Origin: a bacterium
Lineage (GTDB): Bacteria > UBP14 > UBA6098
NCBI GenBank assembly: GCA_030642425.1
Contig: DAOWNU010000008.1
Coordinates: 1-14,783 of the forward strand
Direction: 5' to 3'
Length of the DNA stretch: 14,783 nt
The position numbers and the translations under genes were made by a program. Below the pieces are notes generated by a model. The model searched no databases. It was not told the DNA's origin and was given only the letters and a program-made list of their open reading frames with translations. Numbering within the stretch: the first letter of the stretch is position 1; every line of letters starts with the position of its first letter. This document shows positions 6,617 through 13,368 of this stretch, piece by piece.

Positions 6617-6675
6617 TTGGGGGAGGGAATCCAAATATCAAAGGCAAAAATGCGACGTCATTGCAAGCGAATTCT

Positions 6676-6731
6676 GTCGTTTCGGCTCCGCTCAACGACT
6701 GTTATTCCTTTCCCTGAGCTTGCCGAAGGGA
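6676..6731. repeat. Inverted pair of family B palindromes
   Basis: 6676-6699 (24 nt): arms GTCGTT and AACGAC around TCGGCTCCGCTC. 6711-6731: arms TCCCT and AGGGA around GAGCTTGCCGA, in the opposite orientation. The first is the same outer arm set as the unit at 1120-1143, with the core flipped. Confidence 0.75.
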
Positions 6732-6764
6732 TAATAAAAAGGCGATCACAGACACCATAAATGC

Positions 6765-6789
6765 GGGAGGGCGCAAGACCCTCCCCTAC
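6765..6789 (-). repeat. Family A REP-like palindrome
   Basis: Arms GGGAGGG and CCCTCCC around CGCAAGA, followed by foot CTAC (the reverse complement of GTAG). Confidence 0.75.
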
Positions 6790-6808
6790 AGTCTCATTCT
6801 ATTCATTC

Positions 6809-6837
6809 TGTCATTCCGGGCTTGATCCGGAATCCAG
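6809..6837 (+). repeat. 29-bp interspersed repeat, family C, copy 1
   Basis: Begins TGTCATTCCGG and ends GATCCGGAATCCAG; the inner ATTCCGG and CCGGAAT are palindromic. It is identical to copy 2 (8641-8669, opposite strand) at 28 of 29 positions. The 328-bp gap 6617-6944 holds this unit, the family A and B palindromes and an ATTGCTAATTGCTCATTG tract, with no gene. Confidence 0.85.
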
Positions 6838-6880
6838 AGGGGTGGCGCGGTGGGGGGGATTTTGTATTGCTAATTGCTCA

Positions 6881-6909
6881 TTGCTAATTTTGCATTGAAT
6901 CTTTATCCT
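6881..6909 (+). promoter_or_regulatory. Possible sigma70-like promoter for the AlbA_2 membrane protein
   Basis: TTGCTA (6881-6886), a 17-bp spacer and TATCCT (6904-6909), about 36 bp before the ATG at 6945. The -10 hexamer is the same as that of the stronger folB candidate. It lies in low-complexity repeat sequence, so it could be chance. Confidence 0.3.
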
Positions 6910-6944
6910 ACTACTTATTACCTTTTACCTATATTACCTTACTT

Positions 6945-8189
6945 ATGAAACATTCGAACAATAAAAACCGGCATATAATACCCCGAAACCTGAATATCGA
7001 CAATTTTCGCAATTACTTTTTCTCCGATCTCGATAAAGTCGATCCGAAGCTGAAAGCGACGTTCAATAATCAGGTAACGATTTCGCTTCTTCTGATAATG
7101 ATTTCCGTTACCGCGCTGAGCGCGTTCATTTTCATGCTCAGCCTTTTCTCAGATATCAGCACCTTCCTGCTTGTGAGGACACTGGGGATAATCGTTATCG
7201 GCTTCGCGATAATTCTTTTTCTCCACAAAATCCTCAAAGGGGAAAACGCCGACTACAAACTTCTGCTGATAACCGTGTGCTTTATCGCAAGCTGGGGCGT
7301 CGCCAAGGATATTTTTAATTTTGGCATCGTTTTCAACAGCTACGGCATGCTCTACATCTCGATCCTGTTTTTCGCCTTAATATTTATGCCTTTCCCGCCG
7401 AAAACTTCGCTGATGCTCGGTGCGTATTGTTCCGGTCTATATCTCGTTTTGTGGCTGCTTCTCGTTATGCCGGATAGCTTTCCGCCGTTCATAGGCCTTT
7501 TGATCGACAAATCGCACGCGGAAACGCTTGTCGCCAATATTCAATATGGCAAAAAGCAATTACCTCACTATATGTTCTACTCGGCGTGGCACATTGTCCA
7601 GTATCTTATCTACGGCGGACTCGCGTTCATTTTCCGCGCGGCCAATATGCAATCGTTCATCAAAGCATTCCTGATAGATAAGGAACTCCACTCGAAAGAG
7701 GCGGAGCTTAAAGCCGCACGGGCGCTGCTTCTGAAGCCGGAAAACCAGCATCTCGAATTCAAATCCAGCGCGCGGTGGGATTTCCGCCAGAACCGCACGA
7801 ACAAGGAACTCGAGAAGATAATAGTGAAAACTATCGCCGGATTTATGAACTCCGATGGCGGGATGCTTTTTCTCGGCGTGGACGACGACGGCAATCCTGT
7901 CGGCCTCCGGCACGATTACAACTCCCTCGCAAAAAAGGACTCCGATGGCTATCAACTGTTTCTTGTCGGCCTGATCTCGATATATTTCGGCAAGGGGCTT
8001 TTCGACAATATCGAGATAACGTTCCAGAATATGGGCGAGCACGAGGTTTGTATTGTCGATGTCGAACCGGTCGCCGAGCCTGTTTTTGTTGAAAGAATGG
8101 ACGGGGCGTTTTTTGTGCGAACCGGCAACAACACACAGCGTTTGAACACAAAAGAGGCCCTCGAATATATCGAGAAACATTTCTCTTGA
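6945..8189 (+). CDS. Polytopic membrane protein with C-terminal Schlafen AlbA_2 domain
   Basis: 414 aa. After a basic 40-residue start come about six hydrophobic segments (roughly 44-68, 74-94, 104-119, 135-150, 154-175, 210-231). A short charged, helical connector follows (about 240-264). Residues about 268-400 match the AlbA_2 (PF04326) pattern: LEFKSSARWDF, LEKIIVKTIAGFMNSDGGMLFLGVDDDGNPVGL, and the closing FFVRTGNNTQRLNTKEALEYIEKHF. Soluble AlbA_2 proteins are linked to nucleic-acid processing, transcription control and defence; here the domain is tethered to the inner face of the membrane with an unidentified, possibly sensory, membrane half. There is no clear Shine-Dalgarno site before 6945. 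The gene is isolated and flanked by inverted copies of a 29-bp repeat. Domain call is good; role is unknown. Confidence 0.8.
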   Translation: MKHSNNKNRHIIPRNLNIDNFRNYFFSDLDKVDPKLKATFNNQVTISLLLIMISVTALSAFIFMLSLFSDISTFLLVRTLGIIVIGFAIILFLHKILKGENADYKLLLITVCFIASWGVAKDIFNFGIVFNSYGMLYISILFFALIFMPFPPKTSLMLGAYCSGLYLVLWLLLVMPDSFPPFIGLLIDKSHAETLVANIQYGKKQLPHYMFYSAWHIVQYLIYGGLAFIFRAANMQSFIKAFLIDKELHSKEAELKAARALLLKPENQHLEFKSSARWDFRQNRTNKELEKIIVKTIAGFMNSDGGMLFLGVDDDGNPVGLRHDYNSLAKKDSDGYQLFLVGLISIYFGKGLFDNIEITFQNMGEHEVCIVDVEPVAEPVFVERMDGAFFVRTGNNTQRLNTKEALEYIEKHFS

Positions 8190-8238
8190 TTCTTATTCTC
8201 CCCGCGAAAACGGGACAATTGTAATATCAAGCTAATCG

Positions 8239-8280
8239 GGAGCACACACCCGTGGGGTTTCCTTCGGTCACAGGTGCTCC
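8239..8280. repeat. Degenerate hairpin resembling family A
   Basis: GGAGCAC (8239-8245) pairs with GTGCTCC (8274-8280), the same stem sequence as the element at 2633-2657 but with a 28-nt loop and no GTAG foot. It lies 50 bp after the AlbA_2 gene and is not followed by a T-tract, so I do not call it a terminator. Confidence 0.4.
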
Positions 8281-8337
8281 TCTTCGGATGGGTGAATTTA
8301 TCCGAAATATCGTAAGTCTTTGTTATTTAATAAGATA

Positions 8338-8610
8338 GGACGAGGATAATCGCTGTTTGGCGGGCTAAAACGGTCGTAGGTCGGGTGAAAATGGTCATCG
8401 GGCGAGTAGATTTGACAATAGGGTGAGTGGATTTAATTGACAGGTGAGTGTATTGATGAAAATGCCGGGAGTATTTGATTGACAGGTGAGAGTATTTGCG
8501 GAAAAGTCGAGTGTATTTAGTTGTCAGACAAGTGGATTTATGAAAAGGTCGGGTGGATTTTCGTGTCGGTCGAGTGGATTTTCGATATCGACGGTGTTAA
8601 ATTCGATGTT
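8338..8610. repeat. Degenerate 21-bp-period tandem array, 13 units
   Basis: Units start at 8338, 8359, 8380, 8401 and every 21 bp to 8590, with no insertion or deletion. The best conserved part is G(G/T)(T/C)GAGTGGATTT; units at 8401-8589 are clearest and the first three weak. Both other plus frames and the unit frame contain stops; one minus-strand frame is open across the array (heptads such as KSTRPFH) but has no usable start near its beginning. In the 589-bp gap 8190-8778 it is the main content, with a family C repeat after it. Confidence 0.75.
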
Positions 8611-8640
8611 AAATGACAAAAAACACTACTCCCTACCCCA

Positions 8641-8669
8641 CTGGATTCCGGATCAAGTCCGGAATGACA
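8641..8669 (-). repeat. 29-bp interspersed repeat, family C, copy 2
   Basis: Reverse-oriented copy of 6809-6837 with a single difference. The two copies bracket the AlbA_2 membrane gene as inverted repeats about 1.8 kb apart. Confidence 0.85.
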
Positions 8670-8733
8670 ATATTGGGTGTTATGTGGCCTTTGTTATTTG
8701 AGTTTTGAGCTTCACAAACCTCAATCTAATCAC

Positions 8734-8761
8734 TTGCAATTTTGCGCGCGGTTCTTATCTT
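8734..8761 (+). promoter_or_regulatory. Possible sigma70-like promoter for mazG
   Basis: TTGCAA (8734-8739), a 16-bp spacer and TATCTT (8756-8761), 17 bp before the mazG ATG. Hexamers match consensus at 5 and 4 of 6 positions. No other candidate was seen in front of this operon. Confidence 0.35.
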
Positions 8762-8778
8762 AATCCACGAGGTGAAAA

Positions 8779-9570
8779 ATGGAAAATGAATCCTATTTCG
8801 TAAAACTTTTAGAAATTGTTAGACGTCTTCGCGCACCCGATGGCTGCCCCTGGGACAAGGCTCAAACACACGAGTCTATCAAGCAATACCTTATCGAAGA
8901 GGCCTTCGAGGTTATTGAGGCGGTCGAGGACGGTCTCGACGAAAATCTTTGCGAGGAACTCGGCGATCTTCTTCTGCACATCGTTTTCCACGCGCAGATG
9001 GCTGCCGAAAGAGGGGCCTTCGATATCGACGATGTCACGAAAGGGATAGTCGAGAAACTGATTTCCCGTCACCCGCACGTTTTTGCCGACGGCGACGCGA
9101 AAACTTCCGCGCAGGTTCTGGTGGAATGGGAACGGATCAAGCTCGAGGAAAAGCGAAAGAAGAACGCAAATCCTTCGCTTCTGGACGGCCTGCCCATGTC
9201 CATGCCCGCGCTTCTCGTGGCCCAGAGGATGCAGGAAAAGGCCGCGAGGATCGGGTTCGATTGGCCCGACGGCGAATCTGTCTGGGAAAAGGTGCGGGAA
9301 GAATTTTCCGAACTCGAGGAGGCTATGCAATCGGGGGACGGGGAAAAAATTCAGGATGAGTTCGGCGATTTTCTTTTTGCGCTCACGAATATGGCGCGGT
9401 TTCTCGATCTCTCCAGCGAAATGGCGCTCCGGGGAACTATCGGCAAATTCAAGCGCCGGTTCTCGCATATCGAAAAGCGGGTGCGGGAAGAGGACCTCGA
9501 CAACCCGACTTTGGAAGCGCTCGACATCTTCTGGGACGAGGCGAAAGAGATTGAACGGAGTTCAGAATAA
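8779..9570 (+). CDS. mazG: MazG nucleoside triphosphate pyrophosphohydrolase
   Basis: 263 aa, the usual size of two-domain MazG. It hydrolyses NTPs or dNTPs to the monophosphate and pyrophosphate in the cytoplasm, acting as a housecleaning enzyme. The opening LRAPDGCPWDKAQTHESIKQYLIEEAFEV is the family signature. Metal-binding EExxE (Glu40, Glu41, Glu44) and ExxD (Glu60, Asp63) are intact, and a second MazG repeat follows (about 168-205, EEFSELEEA then QDEFGD). The closing FKRRFSHIE and LDIFWDEAK are also typical. AGGTG precedes the ATG. The yggS-like gene begins 10 bp downstream, so both belong to one operon. Confidence 0.95.
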   Translation: MENESYFVKLLEIVRRLRAPDGCPWDKAQTHESIKQYLIEEAFEVIEAVEDGLDENLCEELGDLLLHIVFHAQMAAERGAFDIDDVTKGIVEKLISRHPHVFADGDAKTSAQVLVEWERIKLEEKRKKNANPSLLDGLPMSMPALLVAQRMQEKAARIGFDWPDGESVWEKVREEFSELEEAMQSGDGEKIQDEFGDFLFALTNMARFLDLSSEMALRGTIGKFKRRFSHIEKRVREEDLDNPTLEALDIFWDEAKEIERSSE

Positions 9571-9580
9571 TGGAGAAATT

Positions 9581-10255
9581 ATGGGAATAGCTGAAAATAT
9601 CGAGAGGCTCCGCGAGGAAATCGCTCTCGAATGCGAGCGCGCCGGCAGGGATATTTACGAAATAACTCTCGTGGGCGCGAGTAAATACACCGATTCCGCC
9701 GGAATAGAAGAGGCGCACGCGGCGGGCCTGAGAGATTTTGGAGAAAACCGCGTGCAAGAAGCGCTCGTCAAGATCGAAGCGTCTCCCGATGACATAATCT
9801 GGCACATGATCGGCCATCTTCAGAGAAACAAAGTGACTTCGGTTGTGGGGAATTTCGAGTTTATCCACTCCGTCGATTCGATCCGGCTCGCCGAGAAAAT
9901 CGATCAGGTTGCAAAAGACAAGGGGCTGATACAAAAAATAATGCTCGAAATAAATATCGGCGGCGAAGAGAGCAAATTCGGTGTCGAAACGGGGGAAGCC
10001 GACCCGCTGATTTCGAGTGTCGTAACTCTGGAAAACGTGCGCCTGACCGGATTTATGACCATGGCCCCCTTTGTCGAGGACGATGCGATAATTCGGGGCG
10101 TGTTTTCCGGCCTGCGGCGGCTCCGCGACCGGATCGCAGAAAAATACGGCGTCGCAATTCCCTTCCTTTCGATGGGCATGACCCACGATTGGCGAATTGC
10201 AATTCAGGAGGGCGCCACACATCTTCGGATAGGCTCGGCGATTTTTAGGGATTAG
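9581..10255 (+). CDS. yggS: YggS/PROSC-family pyridoxal 5'-phosphate homeostasis protein
   Basis: 224 aa, the normal length for the family, a TIM-barrel protein that carries PLP and buffers vitamin B6 and amino-acid pools. Visible signatures: LVGASKYTDSAGIEEAHAAGLRD with the PLP-binding Lys35, FGENRVQE, WHMIGHLQRNK, IHSVDS, FMTMAPF, and LSMGMTHDWRIAIQEGATHLRIGSAIF near the C-terminus. The usual GMS-x-D reads GMTHD, a conservative change at a phosphate-binding position. The ATG at 9581 has GGAG five bases upstream. The frame is open much further upstream through mazG, but that is mazG read out of frame. The DUF2520 gene starts 3 bp after the stop. Confidence 0.95.
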   Translation: MGIAENIERLREEIALECERAGRDIYEITLVGASKYTDSAGIEEAHAAGLRDFGENRVQEALVKIEASPDDIIWHMIGHLQRNKVTSVVGNFEFIHSVDSIRLAEKIDQVAKDKGLIQKIMLEINIGGEESKFGVETGEADPLISSVVTLENVRLTGFMTMAPFVEDDAIIRGVFSGLRRLRDRIAEKYGVAIPFLSMGMTHDWRIAIQEGATHLRIGSAIFRD

Positions 10256-10258
10256 AAA

Positions 10259-11068
10259 ATGAAAAAACCGGGCATCGGCATAATCGGTTCGGGGCGGGTT
10301 GGAAAGGCCTTCGGCGTGCATCTGGCGCGGGCCGGATGGCGTATCGCGGGCGTTCACGACATCGACCCGGAAAAGGCGGCGGAAACCGCAAGGGTAATCC
10401 CCACCGGCGTTTTCGACGACATCGGCGATCTCGCCCACCGTGCCGATATACTTTTTCTTTCCGTCCCCGACAGCGAAATCGCGCTCGTGGCGGAAAATAT
10501 CGGCGAACTCGAATACGTCCGGGCCAGATTCCTGTTCCATTTCAGCGGCATTTTGCCGTCGAGGATTCTGCTTCTGGCGGGAATGGACAGGGCTGTGTAT
10601 TCACTGCACCCTTTCGGGGGAATATCGCCGGACTCATCCGGGGAAAATCCCTTCGCTGGCCTTTATTTCAGCGGCGAAGGCGACAACTCCGCCCGCCCTA
10701 TCGCCCTGCGTATAACAGCTTCTCTCGGGGGGAAATTTATCGAGATAGACGCGGAAAAAAAGGCGTCCTACCATCTCGCCGCGAGCCTTTTGGCAAACCA
10801 TATGTTCGCGCTGCTCTCCGCCGGTGAAAGGCTGCTGCGTGAATCGGGATTGCCCGAAAAAGAAATTTCTCCGATGATTTACGAACTGGTGGGAAGCGCA
10901 TTTGCAAATTACCGCAAGTTCGGCCCGAAGGGCGGGCTTACCGGCCCGATAGTCCGCGGGGACGAGCTTACAATTGCCGAGCACCTTGTCGCGGCGGAAA
11001 GGGCGGGACTCCGCGACCTGTATGAAGCGGGTCTTCGGGAACTGAGGGCGATGCTTTTCGGTGATTAA
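10259..11068 (+). CDS. Rossmann-fold/DUF2520 oxidoreductase, candidate ketopantoate reductase
   Basis: 269 aa. Residues 5-20 (GIGIIGSGRVGKAFGV) form a GxGxxG dinucleotide-binding loop. ILFLSVPDSEIALVAENI and FHFSGILPS follow as in NAD(P)-dependent reductases of the 6-phosphogluconate dehydrogenase-like fold. HPFGGIS and the helical HLAASLLANHMFALLSAGERLL block mark the C-terminal DUF2520 domain. The gene is 3 bp after the yggS-like gene and its stop overlaps the stop of panC on the other strand. No panE is in the window. From memory, an alternative ketopantoate reductase (PanG of Francisella) belongs to this kind of protein; with panB and panC adjacent this makes ketopantoate reduction the best guess. 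Family call is firm, substrate is inferred. Confidence 0.85.
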   Translation: MKKPGIGIIGSGRVGKAFGVHLARAGWRIAGVHDIDPEKAAETARVIPTGVFDDIGDLAHRADILFLSVPDSEIALVAENIGELEYVRARFLFHFSGILPSRILLLAGMDRAVYSLHPFGGISPDSSGENPFAGLYFSGEGDNSARPIALRITASLGGKFIEIDAEKKASYHLAASLLANHMFALLSAGERLLRESGLPEKEISPMIYELVGSAFANYRKFGPKGGLTGPIVRGDELTIAEHLVAAERAGLRDLYEAGLRELRAMLFGD

Positions 11069-11919
11069 GTTCCAATCTCGATATTGTCGATAAGCCTTGT
11101 GCCGCCAATCTTCACTGCGAGTGCGATCAGGACTTCGCCGCCGCTTTCAAACTTCTCGACAGTGGATAAATCATCGGGGTTCACTATCTCGATATAATCG
11201 ATTTCGAACGGGCCGGAGCCGATTATCCGGTCTTTCATCATCTCGATTACCGGTCCCGGAAACGCGTATTTTCCGGATTCTATCGCGGATTTCGCCATCC
11301 GAAGGGACTCGTGGAGAACGGGCGCGGCCCTGCGCTCTTCTGTGCTTAGATATTTGTTGCGTGAGGACATGGCCAAACCGTCCGGCTCCCGGACAATTGG
11401 CGAGACAATTATCTCCACCGGAAAATTCATATCGAGAACCATCCTGCGGATAATCGCGGCCTGCTGCGCGTCTTTCCGGCCGAAAACGGCGATATCCGGC
11501 AGGACAATATTGAAAAGCTTTGCGACAACCGTAGTAACACCGTCAAAATGGGTTGGCCTCGATTTGCCGCAGAGGTTTCTGCTCAGCTCTTTCACGCTGA
11601 CTTCGGTCTGGAAACCGTCGGGATACATCTCGGTGTCCGGGGGATAAAAAATAATATCCACTCCGACCCGCTCGCACAAAGCCTCGTCTCTCTCGAAATC
11701 GCGCGGATAGCCGCTCAAATCCTCGCCCGGGGAAAACTGCGTCGGGTTGACATAGATGCTGACAATCAGGATATCGCATTTCGGGCGGGCGCATTTCATC
11801 AGCGAGAGATGACCTTCGTGCAGGAAACCCATCGTGGGCACAAGGCCGATTCGTTTGCCGGAGCGCTTTAGCTCGCGGGCAATTCCGGCCATCCCGTCTA
11901 TTTTTCGGACAACTCTCAC
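11065..11919 (-). CDS. panC: Pantothenate synthetase (pantoate-beta-alanine ligase)
   Basis: 284 aa from a GTG start. It joins pantoate and beta-alanine using ATP, the last step of pantothenate synthesis. Signatures: LVPTMGFLHEGHLSLM with the HxGH nucleotidyl-transfer motif, YVNPTQF, GRKDAQQAAIIRRM and LAMSSRNKYLS. The frame is open upstream to an ATG at 11976, but that would overlap panB by 56 bp. The GTG at 11919 lies one base after the panB stop and puts 30 residues before the TMG methionine, the same as in E. coli PanC, so I choose it. No strong Shine-Dalgarno is visible, consistent with translational coupling to panB. The stop shares TTAA with the convergent DUF2520 gene. Confidence 0.94.
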   Translation of the reverse strand: MRVVRKIDGMAGIARELKRSGKRIGLVPTMGFLHEGHLSLMKCARPKCDILIVSIYVNPTQFSPGEDLSGYPRDFERDEALCERVGVDIIFYPPDTEMYPDGFQTEVSVKELSRNLCGKSRPTHFDGVTTVVAKLFNIVLPDIAVFGRKDAQQAAIIRRMVLDMNFPVEIIVSPIVREPDGLAMSSRNKYLSTEERRAAPVLHESLRMAKSAIESGKYAFPGPVIEMMKDRIIGSGPFEIDYIEIVNPDDLSTVEKFESGGEVLIALAVKIGGTRLIDNIEIGT

Positions 11920-11920
11920 T

Positions 11921-12721
11921 CTATCGGTAGGATTCGGAATCGTCGGGAAAGGCCTTGTTTTTGACGTCTTTAACATATTCCCCGGCGTATTTCTCGATTA
12001 TCCCGGCAAGATCGACATATTTTCTGGCAAATTTGGGTTTAAACTTGTCAAATAGGCCCAAAACGTCGTTCACAACTAATATCTGACCGTCGCAGCCGGA
12101 GCCGGCCCCAATTCCAATTGTGGGTATTTGAAGTTTTTTTGTAACCTCTTCGGCAAGCCCGGACGGAACTTTCTCCAGAACAATACTGAAAACTCCCGCC
12201 TTCTCCAGTGCAAGCGCGGCGTCGATAACGCGCTCCGCTTCGTCGGGATTTTTGCCCACAAGCTTGTATCCGCCAAATTTGTGTATCGATTGGGGGGTCA
12301 TCCCGAGATGGCCCATGACCGGAATCCCCGAGTTGACAATCGTTCGAATATGCGGGATCGCGGCGCGGCCACCTTCGAGCTTGACCGCCTGCGCTCCGGC
12401 CCGGATCAGCTTTCCGGCATTCAGGACGGCGTCGCGGACCGAGGGCTGATAACTCATAAAGGGCATATCGCTGACAATCATAGCCCGCTGGACTCCACCG
12501 GCGACGGCCTTCGTGTGGTAAATGCACTGTTCGATATCGAGTGTGAGCGTCGTTTCCTCGCCATAGACAACCATGTTCATCGAATCGCCGACAAGAATAA
12601 GGTCGATTCCGGCCCGGTCGAGAAATTTCGCGGTGAAATGGTCGTAAGCGGTCAGTGAGGCGATCTGTTCGCCGCGTCCTTTAAATTCGATTATATCGTG
12701 AACGGTCAATCTTTTTGGCAT
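11921..12721 (-). CDS. panB: 3-methyl-2-oxobutanoate (ketopantoate) hydroxymethyltransferase
   Basis: 266 aa, close to E. coli PanB. It transfers a hydroxymethyl group from methylene-tetrahydrofolate to alpha-ketoisovalerate to form ketopantoate. Signatures: ASLTAYDHFTAKFLDRAGIDLILVGDS, DMPFMSYQ, AQAVKLEGG, PVMGHLGMTPQSIHKFGGYK, VLEKVPSGLAEEVTK and PTIGIGAGSGCDGQILV, covering metal and substrate residues of the TIM barrel. The ATG at 12721 is preferred over the GTG at 12727 because GGGAG is five bases before the ATG but abuts the GTG. The start is two bases after the stop of the deoxynucleoside kinase, and the ribosome site lies inside that gene. panC follows after one base. Confidence 0.95.
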   Translation of the reverse strand: MPKRLTVHDIIEFKGRGEQIASLTAYDHFTAKFLDRAGIDLILVGDSMNMVVYGEETTLTLDIEQCIYHTKAVAGGVQRAMIVSDMPFMSYQPSVRDAVLNAGKLIRAGAQAVKLEGGRAAIPHIRTIVNSGIPVMGHLGMTPQSIHKFGGYKLVGKNPDEAERVIDAALALEKAGVFSIVLEKVPSGLAEEVTKKLQIPTIGIGAGSGCDGQILVVNDVLGLFDKFKPKFARKYVDLAGIIEKYAGEYVKDVKNKAFPDDSESYR

Positions 12722-12723
12722 TT

Positions 12724-13368
12724 TCACTCCCAGAGTGTAAGGTCGGGGTTGAAATACTCGGTTCCGTGGATCGGTCGCGTGATACGTTCGAAAAGTGTCA
12801 GGCAGGTTTGCCTGAGCGTGAAATCGAGTTTTTCGGTGTTGACCACGAGAAGCGGCGACTCCGAGTAATTGAAAAAGAAATGGTTATATGCCATCACCAG
12901 TCTGTCGAGGTATTCCTCGGTAATCCTTTTCTCGTAAGCCCTGCCCCGCCTTCGTATTCTGCGGAAAAGCACCTCGGTGGGGGCCTGAAGATAGATTACA
13001 AGATCGGGGCGCGGGATCTCCGTCTCGAGATGCCTCTCGACATCCTCGTAAAGCCGGAGTTCTTCCTCGGAGAGGTTTATATACGCGAAAATTTTGTCCT
13101 TCTCGAAGATATAATCCGAAACGACGATGTCGTGAAAAAGATCGAACGAATGTAGTTTTGAAAGCTGTTTGTATCTTGCGAGAAGGAAGAATATCTGGGC
13201 GGCGAATGCGTAGGAACGGGGATTTTTATAAAAATCTTTGAGAAAGGGATTTTCCTCGAAAACCTCGCCCAGAAAGCGACCGCCGAACTCCTCCGCGATA
13301 TTCTCGGCGAGAGAGGTTTTGCCGACCCCGATTGGCCCTTCGATAGCTATATGGTGGTATAAGGCCAT
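12724..13368 (-). CDS. Deoxynucleoside kinase (deoxyadenosine/deoxyguanosine kinase type)
   Basis: 214 aa. It phosphorylates deoxynucleosides for salvage, in the cytoplasm. IAIEGPIGVGKTSLAENIA (8-26) is the P-loop; EVFEENPFLKDFYKNP is the substrate segment with the conserved Glu; VVSDYIFEKDKIFA holds the region equivalent to the ERS motif; RPDLVIYLQAP is the next strand, and RRIRRRGRAYEKRI is the arginine-rich lid. This pattern fits the bacterial dAK/dGK branch more than thymidine kinase, but the base preference cannot be read. The ATG at 13368 lies within the end of folK (22-bp overlap), with GAGG seven bases upstream. As I recall, folK and this kinase occur as fusions in some Bacteroidetes; here they are overlapping separate genes. 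Confidence 0.9.
   Translation of the reverse strand: MALYHHIAIEGPIGVGKTSLAENIAEEFGGRFLGEVFEENPFLKDFYKNPRSYAFAAQIFFLLARYKQLSKLHSFDLFHDIVVSDYIFEKDKIFAYINLSEEELRLYEDVERHLETEIPRPDLVIYLQAPTEVLFRRIRRRGRAYEKRITEEYLDRLVMAYNHFFFNYSESPLLVVNTEKLDFTLRQTCLTLFERITRPIHGTEYFNPDLTLWE

Noticed and set aside
8239..8280. Intrinsic terminator after the AlbA_2 gene
   Set aside because: The stem is only 7 bp with a 28-nt loop and no T-tract follows.
8338..8610. CRISPR array
   Set aside because: The whole 21-bp unit drifts; there is no constant repeat alternating with unique spacers and no cas genes. The same applies to 2908-3075.
8486..8701. Plus-strand 71-codon frame over the second 21-bp array
   Set aside because: It covers only part of the array, the frame is closed upstream, and it ends in a family C repeat.
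9083..9580. Long upstream extension of the yggS-like frame
   Set aside because: It is mazG read in another frame; GGAG and the family N-terminus both fit the ATG at 9581.
9449..10540. 363-codon minus-strand frame opposite the yggS-like and DUF2520 genes
   Set aside because: No domain signature, and the plus-strand genes have full family motifs with tight operon spacing.
11920..11976. Upstream ATG start for panC
   Set aside because: It would overlap panB by 56 bp and add residues not found in PanC; the GTG at 11919 gives the family length.
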